A DNA stretch of 64,000 nt, taken from positions 2,852,001-2,916,000 of the forward strand of contig OZ251224.1 of the NCBI GenBank assembly GCA_965240325.2, given 5' to 3'. The notes beneath the pieces are model-generated. The model was not told the DNA's origin. It saw only the letters and a list, made by a program, of their open reading frames with translations, and ran no database searches. This DNA is from Rebecca billardiae RCC1528. Its lineage: Eukaryota > Haptophyta. Both the position numbers and the translations under genes were made by a program. Shown here piece after piece: positions 10,792-20,685 of this stretch; the first letter of the stretch is position 1, and each line of letters starts with the position of its first letter.

Positions 10792-11559
10792 TCAGAGCAG
10801 AGCTTGCTCGGCAAACGCATCTGGGCTGACGACCACCTCAGTGCGCCACCCTGTCAGCCTCACCCACGCATCCGAGGAAAATCCATCGCCACCGACTCCG
10901 CAGGCCGGGCTCAAGTCGTCAAGCTCCACGTACGCACCAAACGCCGCCCTTACGGCCGGCACGTCCGCCTCTTTGAAGCCCGTGAGTGCCACTCGGCCGA
11001 ATGGTTGGATGCGTGCCGCAGCGTCGAGTGCGATGCAGCACAGAGGCCCAGGCAGCATATTGGCGACGAGAATATCAGCCATCGGGCGCGGCGCGAGCGA
11101 GGAGGACAGATGCTCGTAGACGCTGCAATGCGCCTCGACGCCATTCGCGCGCGCATTGGCCCGCGCCCACTCCACTGCCGAGGGCGTGATGTCCGCCATG
11201 ACGGCGCGGGTGCAGGCGCCGAGCCGGACTGCAGCGATTCCAAGCACGCCGGAGCCACACCCATAATCCAAGCAGACGGCGTCATTCGACGCGTCAAGCG
11301 TGTCCAGCCACTCTAGCAGCGTGCGCGTCGTCTGATGTAGGTTGCCCGCAGACGTCACCAGGAATGTGTAGTCGTCTGCGTCCAGTCGAACCTCCACAGC
11401 TCCGGCGGGCTTTGCGACGCTTGCCGGCAACGATGCCGGCGCGACCCAGACGCGGCCACACTGGACAGGGTCGAATGTCGCACGCGCCGTCACACTCGCG
11501 ACGGAGGTCGTGACGAGGGCCGTAAGCAGGGCAGGTCTCTTGGGAATAACGGGCGCCAT
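10792..11559 (-). CDS. PrmA-like (ribosomal protein L11-type) methyltransferase
   Basis: One exon, 255 aa. The SAM-binding motif I is CLDYGCGSGVLGIAA (residues ~96-110), followed by an acidic motif (VMADITPSAVEWARANA) and the PrmA hallmark DILVANMLPGPL (~162-173), equivalent to DVVVANILAGPL of bacterial PrmA. The segment before motif I (RVWVAP... and LHQTT) aligns with the PrmA linker, but the GTGTHPTT loop of bacterial enzymes is replaced by TSAGNLHQTT. The bacterial N-terminal L11-recognition domain is missing: residues 1-28 are instead a hydrophobic/Ser-Thr/Arg leader that could be a mitochondrial or plastid transit peptide. Fold and family are confident. The substrate is not, since loss of the N-terminal domain may mean a different target. 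Confidence 0.82.
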   Translation of the reverse strand: MAPVIPKRPALLTALVTTSVASVTARATFDPVQCGRVWVAPASLPASVAKPAGAVEVRLDADDYTFLVTSAGNLHQTTRTLLEWLDTLDASNDAVCLDYGCGSGVLGIAAVRLGACTRAVMADITPSAVEWARANARANGVEAHCSVYEHLSSSLAPRPMADILVANMLPGPLCCIALDAAARIQPFGRVALTGFKEADVPAVRAAFGAYVELDDLSPACGVGGDGFSSDAWVRLTGWRTEVVVSPDAFAEQALL

Positions 11560-12687
11560 CGTTTCCGATCACGACATTATGTGATAATTCTCACGGGCGC
11601 CGTTGGATTTGTACAATACTGTCATGGGTTCAAAACCAGTTTCCAGGTCTCTCTTCGGAGAGCGTGCGATGAAGGATGGCGCGGCAACCTGCCACCGTGA
11701 GCCTTACGCACGTTAAAACAAATAAACTGTAGATTGTTGGACGCGAGTGACGCGACGAAGTCGCACGACTTCAACGAAGTAATCGAACGCCCCAGCCGGC
11801 AAGGTGCGCTGCTAAGCCTGATGAGCACAAGCTGGCCGGCATGGTCATTGGTCGAGGCCGCGAGGGGTACAGTTTATTACTAAGAATAATGACGCACACT
11901 GAGCTCAGGCAGGCGAGATTGACGCCCTCTACTACTGTCACCGCCCATAACTCATTGTCATAAGCTTCGAACGCCCCAGCCGGCAAGGTGCGCTGCTAAG
12001 CCTGATGAGCACAAGCTGGCCGGCATGGTCATTGGTCGAGGCCGCGAGGGGTACAGTTTATTACTAAGAATAATGACGCACACTGAGCTCAGGCAGGCGA
12101 GATTGACGCCCTCTACTACTGTCACCGCCCATAACTCATTGTCATAAGCTAGTGAGTAGTGACGGCGGCGCCCGGCGACGGGCACTCTTGAATTGTTGAA
12201 ACATGGACACTTTAATTCGTTACGAGTTAGAGTCTAAATATGAATAATCCGACTCGTCCTAGACCTAGTCAAGTATTATTAGGCCGTCGTTGCCGGCCGA
12301 GGACGCCCGGGGCTGAATTACTCACTGCTCACGTCGCCGCGCGCGGCCATGGCGCCGCCGGCGCCACGCGAGCTGCCCGATTTGTCCAGCTACTGGCGCA
12401 GCAAGACCGACGCTTGGACCGGACCACCATGCCATGTGCGGCATGACTGTGCCCATGCCCATGCGATCAAAAAACATGCGCCCACATGCTCCGCGCGTTG
12501 CGCGCGCGGCTCCCCTTCGCGAGGGGCCACCGCACAAACAGTCATGCGCTTTGTGCCGCCTGCAGCTGCGAGTGCGTCAGATGTGAGCGCGCTCGCGCAC
12601 TGCCAGGCGGTCGTCTGCGCGGCAGCAAGGCAGCCCCGAGGCTGCTCTGCTCGGCCGCGCGCGCGCACGCGCGGTCATCTCGTCAAC
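11560..12687. other. Intergenic between the methyltransferase and photoreceptor-kinase genes
   Basis: This contains the promoter side of the methyltransferase gene, the 184-bp duplication and the 3' flank of the photoreceptor gene. Plus-strand frames around 12350-12690 are GC-rich shadows without domain content. Confidence 0.5.
11784..12150. repeat. 184-bp tandem duplication
   Basis: The sequence starting CGAACGCCCCAGCCGGCAAG at 11784 repeats from 11968 with a period of 184 bp, ending TCATAAGCT in both copies. The copies look identical by eye, so the duplication is recent. It lies in the space between two minus-strand genes and encodes nothing recognisable. Confidence 0.93.
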
Positions 12688-15600
12688 TCAATGATGGTGC
12701 TCATTCGCCTGGCGGTGGTAGCGGTGCACCTCGACGAGGAGCGAGCTCAGCTCGCCGCGCTCGAGCTCAATCTGCCGCCGCCGACCGGCACGCACGCACG
12801 TGCAGGCGAGGGCGCGTGGCGCGCGGCGCCGGGGCTTCCGTCAGCGCGCCGCGCGGTGGCGGCGCGCGCCCGGCGCGTTCGCGCGGCGCTGCTCGCACCT
12901 GGACACCGAGGTAGTGGCGCGCGAGCCCGTCTTGCGCGATGCACGGGTGCATCGAGAGGAGGTTCCAGAAGCCGCGCCCGTCTGCGCGCGCGGTGTCGCA
13001 GGGCGCGGTCGCAGGGCAGTCGGTGAGCCGCGCCCAGGCCGGTGCCTACGCGAGCACGGCGCGCCGCCATAGCGAGGCGCGCGCCGTGCGCGCCGTGCGC
13101 GTGCGCGTACGCTGGGTCTGGTTGAAGATCTGCACGCGGCACGGCCGCTTGGCCGCGATCGACCACTTGAGCAGCTGGATGGACGACGGGTCGGTGCACT
13201 CGGTCTGCAGGAAGCGGCAGTTGCGCCCGATGCAGTCCTCGGGCTTGTAACCGCAGATGTCCTGCGCGGCACGCGCGCGCACGCGTGGCACGCGCGCGCC
13301 GGGCGTGTGAGCAGGGTGCCCACGCGCGAATCGCGCGCGCCACGCGGCGTGCCGACCCGCCAGAGGCTCGCCCGCACGCTGCGCGCGCGCGGCTGTGCGC
13401 GTGCGTGTGCGCGGCTGTGCGTGTGTGTGCGTGTGTGCGTGTGTGCGTGTGCGCGGCTGTGCGCGTGCGCGTGCGCGGCTGTGCGTGTGTGTGCGTGTGT
13501 GCGTGTGTGCGTGTGCGCGGCTGTGCGCGTGCGCGCGCGCGTGCGCGCGCACGTAAAAGCCCTGGTTGACGTAGACGAGGGGCTGGTCGAGCTTGTGCAT
13601 GCTCGAGCAGCAGAAGGCGAAGCCGGAGCACTCGACGCACGAGCGGAGCAGGAGCTGCTCGGTGGTGGGCACCTTGAGCTCCTCCTTCGCCACGCTCGCC
13701 TCGTCCTGCTTGTCCGCGATGTCGACCACCTTGCTCACCTCGAGCGGCAGCAGGCCCATGTGCCGAGGCACGCCGAGCAGCCGCGGCTGGTGCACGTCGG
13801 CCGCGGCCTTCTTGCTCTCGAGCGTGGGCTGCCAGCGCGTGGCCGTGTCGGCGTGGACGGTGGGCGCCTCCGACGTGACCGACGTGTCCGAGCCGAGCCG
13901 GCCGTTCGCGCCGCCGTTTTCGCGCGTCGTCGTGCTCACCTTGTCGGCCGTGTTCGAGCCCTCGACGCCCGCAAAGTTGGTCTCGTCGTTGTGCACGGCG
14001 GCGACCTCGGCGGACATCTTGGGCTCCTCGACGACGATGTGCGACATGTCGAGGTTGGCGACGGTGTAGAGCTTGCCCTTCTCCAGCAGCTCGAGGAACC
14101 GCTGGTCACGCCGGTACGCGCGGAGCAGGTGCTTCGAGTTCACCATCGCGTGCTCCTCGTCCGGATCGGACGCGATCGCCTCGGCCGACTCTGCGAGCGA
14201 GAGCTGCGCGCGCGCCTTCCACGCCTCGCGCAGGCTGGTGGTGCAGAGCACGGGCGAGATGGCGCAGAGGTTGACGAAGGGGGTGCCGTCCTTGCGGTGG
14301 TGCACGATCAGCACGCGCGTCGGCTTGTCCGAGACGAACGCGCGCATCAGCTGCGAGCCCGCGACCATCGACGTGTGCGGCCCGTGCAGCAGACGGATGC
14401 CGTGCTGCGACTCGTACACCTCCTCCCGCGTGTATCCCGACATGCGCTCGAAGGCGAGGTTGGCGTAGAGCACCTGCGGCGGGTCGGCGGAGCCGTCGAT
14501 GAGGGTGAAGCCGTCGCCGCACGCCGCGTCGAAGAGCTGCAGCGCCACGTCGCGCGGCACCGGCCCCGCCGACGGCGGCGGCAGCTCGCGCACGAGGCGC
14601 GGCACCGGGTGGTAGCGCGTCGCGCGCGCAATCTGCGAGCGGAGCGCGACCTCGTCGTAGAAGACCATGTGCTTGGTGATCAGCCCGTCCTCGAGGCGCT
14701 CGATGGTGACGCCGGAGCACTCGACCGCCTGCGACGTGGGCAGCAGCACGAGCGGCGCGCCGTCGTAGTCGATCGCGCGGTACTCGCCCGTGTGGGTCGC
14801 CTTCCACTCCCAGTGCGTGATGATCTGCTCGCCGTCGTCTGAGACATCCTGCGCGACCTTGGTGTGCTTCAGGTCGGGGAAGGCGTCGAGGAAGCGCTTG
14901 CGCCGCGCGAGGAAGAGCTCGAGGCCGGAGAGGCTGCTCTTCGGCGCGTCGTCGTCGCCCGACGTCACCGCCAGCGCCGCCTTGATCCCCGACTCCTCGA
15001 AGACGAGGTCGGGCGAGAGAAGCTTCTTGAGCTCGGCGTCCGACACCTTGCCGCCGTACTCACCCTCGATGCGCTTCAGGACGACGCCCTTGTTGAGCTC
15101 GTGCATCGTGCGGTCCTGCACGTCGACGAAGAGGCGGATGCCGTCGAGCGACGTGCCCGCCGCCGCGGCGGCGTTGCCCACCACGTCGATCCGCAGCCGC
15201 AGGTACACCATCTCGTCCTCGTCGGCGGCGGGGCCAGACGGCGCGGCGGCGGTCGGGTCGGCCGTCGCGCGGTCGGGGTACACGCGCAGCAGGACCTCGC
15301 CCGTCGACTTGCCGAAGGTGCCCGAGGTGTACTGCGCGCTGCCGCCGCGGCGGCCGCGCGTCGACTGCCGCCGCGCCGTCGTGGCCACGTGCAGCCCGCC
15401 CTCCGACGTCGCCTGCGTCGCCTTGTCCGCCGCGGCCTGGATGGTTTTGATGAGCTCCGGAACGTCATCCGGGTGCCACACCGGCAGCGACTGCAGCTCG
15501 CGCCCGACGATGGCGGAGGAGAAGCCGAGCGAGTCGTAGCCGAGCATCTGCTCGACGACGACCGAGGCCTTCGACACCGTGCCGCTCGTCGTGAGCTCGA

Positions 15601-17098
15601 GCGTCATGCCGCTCATCTCGAGCGTGCGGCCGGGCGCGGGCGTGGCGAGCTCCTGAGACTTAGTGCTCTTCGACTTGCCCGGCGTCGCGACAAACTGGCG
15701 GAAGCCCTTCTCGAGCTGCTGGAAGCCCTGCTTGGAGGCGCCGCCGAGGTCGTCCTTCTTGTTGGTCGACGCCGACTTGTGCGAGTCGCCGTCGCCCGGC
15801 ACGAACGGCGCGGGCATCGCCTTCGCCTCGAGCGCCTCCCAGTCGATCCCTTTGAAGAATGGGTGCGCCTTCACGCGCTGCAGCCCGCCGAGCGAGCCGC
15901 CGAGCCGCATCTTGGGGTCGACGGTGAGGAAGGCGGAGATGAGCGAGGCGAGCTCGGGCGAGAGCCAGCGCGGCGACTTGTAGTCCGCCACCGCGATCTT
16001 CGACGTGAGCCGCTGCAGGTCGTCGTCCGAGAAGGGCGGCGCGCCGACGGCCATCTCATACACGAGGCAGCCGACCGCCCACCAGTCGACCGCGCGCGTG
16101 TACGGCTTGCCCGCGAGCGTCTCGGGCGCCATGTACACGGGCGTGCCGCAGATCGTCTTGGTCGTGTACGGGTCCTTGTCCCCGCCCAGCGCCGCCGCGG
16201 CCGACTCGGAGCCCTCCGTCACCAGCCGCTTCGCGAGCCCGAAGTCGGTGAGCATCAGGTGGCCGTCGAGCGCCACCATCACGTTCTCCGGCTTGAGGTC
16301 GCGGTAGACGATGCCCTTCTCGTGCACGTGCGCGATGGCCAGCGACATCTCGGCGGCGAAGATCCGCACCCAGTCCTCCGACAGCCGCCGGCGCTGCTCG
16401 ATCAGCGAGAACATGTCGCCGCCGCCCGCGTAGTCGAGGATCATGTAGAGCGAATCCTCGTCCTGAAACGCGTAGTGCAGCGAGACGATGAAGGGGTGGT
16501 GCATCGCCTGCAGCAGGTCGTTCTCCGCGATGGCCTGCGTGATCGACGCGTTCCCCTTCAGCACGATGTGCCGCTTGTCCACCACCTGCGGGCCGCCGTG
16601 GGCGCGCGCGCGCAGAGGCGGTCGGCAGGGCGGGCGCGGCGGCGCGCGCGTCACGCGCGCGCTCGGCGAGGGCGAGCCCAGCGCCCGGCACGGCGGCGTG
16701 CGCCGGGCGCCGGCGTGTGGGCAGGCGACCACCCTCGTGTGTGACGCACGCCCCCATCGCACCGCCGGCCGGACGGCGGGCACGCTGCCCGACGACCACC
16801 AGACGCGTCCCCGCGCAAAAAGCGAGCAGTGCGCGCGCACCTTCATGGCGTAAATCTCGCCGTCGACGGCGGAGCGGACCATGAGCACGCGGCCGTACGC
16901 GCCAGAGCCGCACACACCGAGCACCTTGAAGTCATCGCGGCTAGGCCCCTCCCCCTCACCGTCCGCGCCGCCAGACATGGCCGCGACTGCGCTGGATGAA
17001 GGCTCCTGGCCCTGCGTCGCCCCAGGCTCCGTGGGCCGTCGGAGGGCAGACGCCGCGAGAAGTGACGCACATACGAGGGACCTGAAACGAAGACTCAT
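12688..17098 (-). CDS. AGC kinase - PAS - NTF2/SnoaL-like - LOV1-like - LOV2 photoreceptor kinase (reverse phototropin layout)
   Basis: Five exons (minus): 17098-16841, 16585-13553, 13261-13111, 12981-12899, 12771-12688. All are GT-AG with matching phases, giving 1,202 aa. Residues 57-380 form an AGC Ser/Thr kinase: Gly loop GSGAYG (~64-69), Lys86, YRDLKPEN (Asp182), DFG (200-202) and [12 protein letters not shown]. It has DFG, not the DFD of phototropins. A PAS domain follows (~415-600; [14 protein letters not shown]), then a SnoaL/NTF2-like domain (~635-742; [22 protein letters not shown]). Next is a LOV-like domain (~765-868) lacking the photoactive Cys ([17 protein letters not shown]). 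A complete LOV domain ends the protein: GRNCRFLQ with Cys1112, [12 protein letters not shown] and YLGVQIELE. The first ~20 residues are hydrophobic; Met41 is an alternative start. Light-regulated phosphorylation is inferred from the domains. Confidence 0.9.
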
Positions 17099-17501
17099 GC
17101 TTTGTTGGCTGACGAGACACGGGGTACCGACGAACCGCCGCTACCTATTCACGTCCGGGCAGAGAAGCGACGTGATCGCAATCTGCGACGCGTTCACATA
17201 CTGGGAGATGTGAGCTGATCGACCAAACGACCTTCCCGGGCGTCAGCCGCCGCCGTAGCGCGCGCGCCGTTGCTGCGCGCCTGCTCGGGTCTCTTCTAGA
17301 AAAACGTTGACGTCGACAGCGCGACAACGAGATAGATAGGCAGATAGATGGCCAGAAAACGGTGTGCTCCCGCCTGAATATGGTTAGGGCTAAAGGAAAA
17401 ATACAGTGCTGGCTAATTAGAAAAGGGACTAGAGCGGATTCTCGATGAAAGCTCGTTGCACCTATGCAATACCGACTTCACGGGGATCCTGGAGACCTTC
17501 T
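17099..17501. other. Upstream region of the photoreceptor kinase
   Basis: About 400 bp between the kinase start and the left arm of the giant inverted repeat. It includes a short GATA-like run near 17330-17348. It is the likely promoter of the kinase gene. No ORF of interest was seen. Confidence 0.45.
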
Positions 17502-18403
17502 CATGGAGGCCACTCCACCGAAATCGAGCCCGGCCAGGGCTTCGGCCGCCCACTGGCGGACAGGGCTTAGCCCTGGCCGTGCCGAGCGCGGCCAGGGCTC
17601 CGCTCGCCAGCGCGAGATAGTATTGAGCTCATAGGCGATGCCGCCGCGCCGCGTGCGCGCGCTCCGTCTCGCGCTGGCTGCGGCCGCGAGCGCGTGCGGC
17701 GAGCCGTGGCGTGCGGTCGCGCACCGGCGCTGAGGTATGGTGTGCCCATCCGTGCCCTTGGCTTGTGCCCGCGCGCCCTGCTCCGCCGCTGCGGGGCGCG
17801 CGTGTGGTCGCGCCGCCTCGCTCGCTGGGCTCGCCGAAAGCGCGAGCGCGCAACGAGTCACCTGTGGCGTGTCGGACCCAGCGCGTGCGCGCCTGGCGTA
17901 TGGTTTGTGTTTGGCATGGCCCTGGTCACGCGCGGCGCCGGCCGTGCCCAGCGTCTGACCGCGCGCAACGCGCGCAGTACTGGTGGTCCCGGCTAGGGTC
18001 GAGCTGACCCCTCGGGGCTCGGCGGCACCCAGCCACTGGTAGGCGGCCGCGATGGGTCGACGCGTCGGATGGATGGCGGCTACACATCATGCTGGTCGCG
18101 CTCTGCCGCGTGCAGGGCGGTTGCACGGCGACAAGTGCCCCCGCGATCGTGCCGCGCTCGGGTACGAACAGGAGCAGTATGTTGCATGCGTGCCGCCCGC
18201 AGGTGGCGAGCTGAGGCGTGCTGGTCGGTGTGGCTGACGGGCGCGCTCGCGCGCGTGGCATGTGCGAGCGCGCCGCCGCCCACGCGTGCCGCCCACGCCG
18301 CGCGCCGCGCGCCGCGCGGCCTACGTCGCCTCGGCGCTCGCGCGGCCGGCAGCTCCGGACGGCAGCGTGACTCGGGTCCGAGTGGCTGTCGTGTGCCAGC
18401 TGC
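17502..18403. repeat. Left arm of the giant inverted repeat
   Basis: About 902 bp, matching 19558-20460 in reverse complement nearly base for base. ORFs inside it are mirrored exactly in the other arm and show no domain, so they are not called as genes. Confidence 0.93.
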
Positions 18404-19557
18404 AGAGCTGGTCCTTACTAGTACACGGAATGGGCGGCGGGTGAAGTGGTTGTAGCCGCGGTCTTGCGTCTGTGGGCGTCCGCATGCCGCGTGTCTCTTC
18501 GTACCCTGATGTACGTCATTGCCCACGGATTCTGGGGTCATATGGGCACAACGGGCTGACTGACGCTGCAACCCTTGGCGCAGGCTCGGCGTAGATGACT
18601 GTGAAGATGGCCGGTCACAAGACACACGAGCAGAAGGTATGCACACGCACCGAGGTGATGCATCGCCCCTCTTACCTTTGTGGTGGAGCCCCGGAGGCGT
18701 GCGGCTGCCTGCGCATGCGCCAGAGTCGAGATGCGTAGCTCGGACGCTGCACGGGCTCGATGAGCGGCACTGCCTCTACTGTACTCGTGAGCGGCTGCAA
18801 GCGCACGCACGCCTCAAGAGCCGGATGCTCGCCGCGGCTGGTTTCGGCATGTAGCGCGGGCCAACGCTCTCAACGAAGTAGGATGGAGCCTCGAATGGCG
18901 TCAGTTGTGGCGTTGGCGCCTGCCACGGCCGCGGTGTCTGATGAACGACTGTGGGAATGATTGTAAGTGCGTGACAAGCGCTTCACTGGAGTATGAGCTG
19001 ACAGCAGCAGTTCCTGGCGAGGCTTCTATTGCACACAATCGTGCCGACCTTCACTGTCTGTGGCTCACAGCAGCACTGGTCTAGTGGGTCCACGCGAGGG
19101 TGCACGCGTGGTGGGAGCAGGCTGCGCTGCTCATCATCCACACATCACAGCTGAACACGACGCTTAGCGCGCGGAGCTGCTCGGCAGCTACCAAGTACGG
19201 GACGCTAGCCAGTGACAAGGCTGAGCCACGGCTACAGTATGCGCGTGCTGATGGCTATGATCGGCTCGGTACCCGGTGATGAAGTTCGCCAACTCCCGCC
19301 CTTCTACGGTGGCCGGCCTGAGCACAACACTGATGGTACACCACGATGCAGCGCAGTTACAGTTGTCAGCTGAACACTTTCCGAATACCCAGTCAAGGAG
19401 CATGCAGACGGTGCTGAACTGCTGTGTATCGTCCATCTCATCATGCGCTCACGGCTTGATACCAAGACAGTGGCAGTGGCCACAAACTACTACGCAGCTA
19501 GCTGTTTCCGTATGCCAAGATGATGGACGACTACTGCAGCTTGTTTGCAAGCCTTGA
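18404..19557. other. Core of the giant inverted repeat, no gene recognised
   Basis: Of moderate GC. The longest frames (e.g. 18639-18854 plus, 19188-19436 minus) are under 85 codons and match no family I know. The core may be a decayed remnant or non-coding cargo. Confidence 0.5.
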
Positions 19558-20460
19558 GCAGCTGGCACACGACAGCCACTCGGACCCGAGTCACGCTGCC
19601 GTCCGGAGCTGCCGGCCGCGCGAGCGCCGAGGCGACGTAGGCCGCGCGGCGCGCGGCGCGCGGCGTGGGCGGCACGCGTGGGCGGCGGCGCGCTCGCACA
19701 TGCCACGCGCGCGAGCGCGCCCGTCAGCCACACCGACCAGCACGCCTCAGCTCGCCACCTGCGGGCGGCACGCATGCAACATACTGCTCCTGTTCGTACC
19801 CGAGCGCGGCACGATCGCGGGGGCACTTGTCGCCGTGCAACCGCCCTGCACGCGGCAGAGCGCGACCAGCATGATGTGTAGCCGCCATCCATCCGACGCG
19901 TCGACCCATCGCGGCCGCCTACCAGTGGCTGGGTGCCGCCGAGCCCCGAGGGGTCAGCTCGACCCTAGCCGGGACCACCAGTACTGCGCGCGTTGCGCGC
20001 GGTCAGACGCTGGGCACGGCCGGCGCCGCGCGTGACCAGGGCCATGTCAAACACAAACCATACGCCAGGCGCGCACGCGCTGGGTCCGACACGCCACAGG
20101 TGACTCGTTGCGCGCTCGCGCTTTCGGCGAGCCCAGCGAGCGAGGCGGCGCGACCACACGCGCGCCCCGCAGCGGCGGAGCAGGGCGCGCGGGCACAAGC
20201 CAAGGGCACGGATGGGCACACCATACCTCAGCGCCGGTGCGCGACCGCACGCCACGGCTCGCCGCACGCGCTCGCGGCCGCAGCCAGCGCGAGACGGAGC
20301 GCGCGCACGCGGCGCGGCGGCATCGCCTATGAGCTCAATACTATCTCGCGCTGGCGAGCGGAGCCCTGGCCGCGCTCGGCACGGCCAGGGCTAAGCCCTG
20401 TCCGCCAGTGGGCGGCCGAAGCCCTGGCCGGGCTCGATTTCGGTGGAGTGGCCTCTCATG
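19558..20460. repeat. Right arm of the giant inverted repeat
   Basis: Reverse complement of 17502-18403. Near-identity implies recent origin or ongoing gene conversion between the arms. Confidence 0.93.
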
Positions 20461-20685
20461 GTGCGATCAAGACTGTCGAGCGGGTACCGAAGCATTTGTA
20501 CATCTAAAAATAATGACTTGCGCCTTCCGTCAGAAGCGACATAGCGACTTTGTAACAGTCACTTAGGAGAGACACGGACCCGCCGAGACGGAAATCACTA
20601 TGATAGCAGTCGTTATACCGTACTCAAATCAGGCCCTAACCGAGTCACAGTAGACGACCGTCGTCGCCCGCCGGCGCGCGAGTCG

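Larger units (their letters stand above)
17502..20460. mobile_element. Giant inverted-repeat element, ~0.9-kb arms around a 1.15-kb core
   Basis: The left arm (17502-18403) and right arm (19558-20460) are reverse complements over ~900 bp. By eye I found one substitution (left arm near 17912) and a 1-bp indel at the outer tip. The outer tips read CATGGAGGCCACTCC and the reverse complement of GGAGTGGCCTCTCATG; the inner boundary is at GTGCCAGCTGC. The core (18404-19557) is less GC-rich and has no recognisable transposase. Possibilities are a foldback-type transposon, a recent palindromic duplication, or an assembly artefact. No clear target-site duplication was seen. Confidence 0.8.

Noticed and set aside
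13285-13569. Plus-strand Cys/Val/Arg repeats (CVCVRVCV)
   Set aside because: This is the GTGTGCGT simple repeat in intron 2 of the photoreceptor gene, not coding.
17478-17861. Mirrored ORFs of 100-188 codons in the two arms of the inverted repeat
   Set aside because: They exist only because the arms are copies; no domain, and composition matches neighbouring GC-rich noise.
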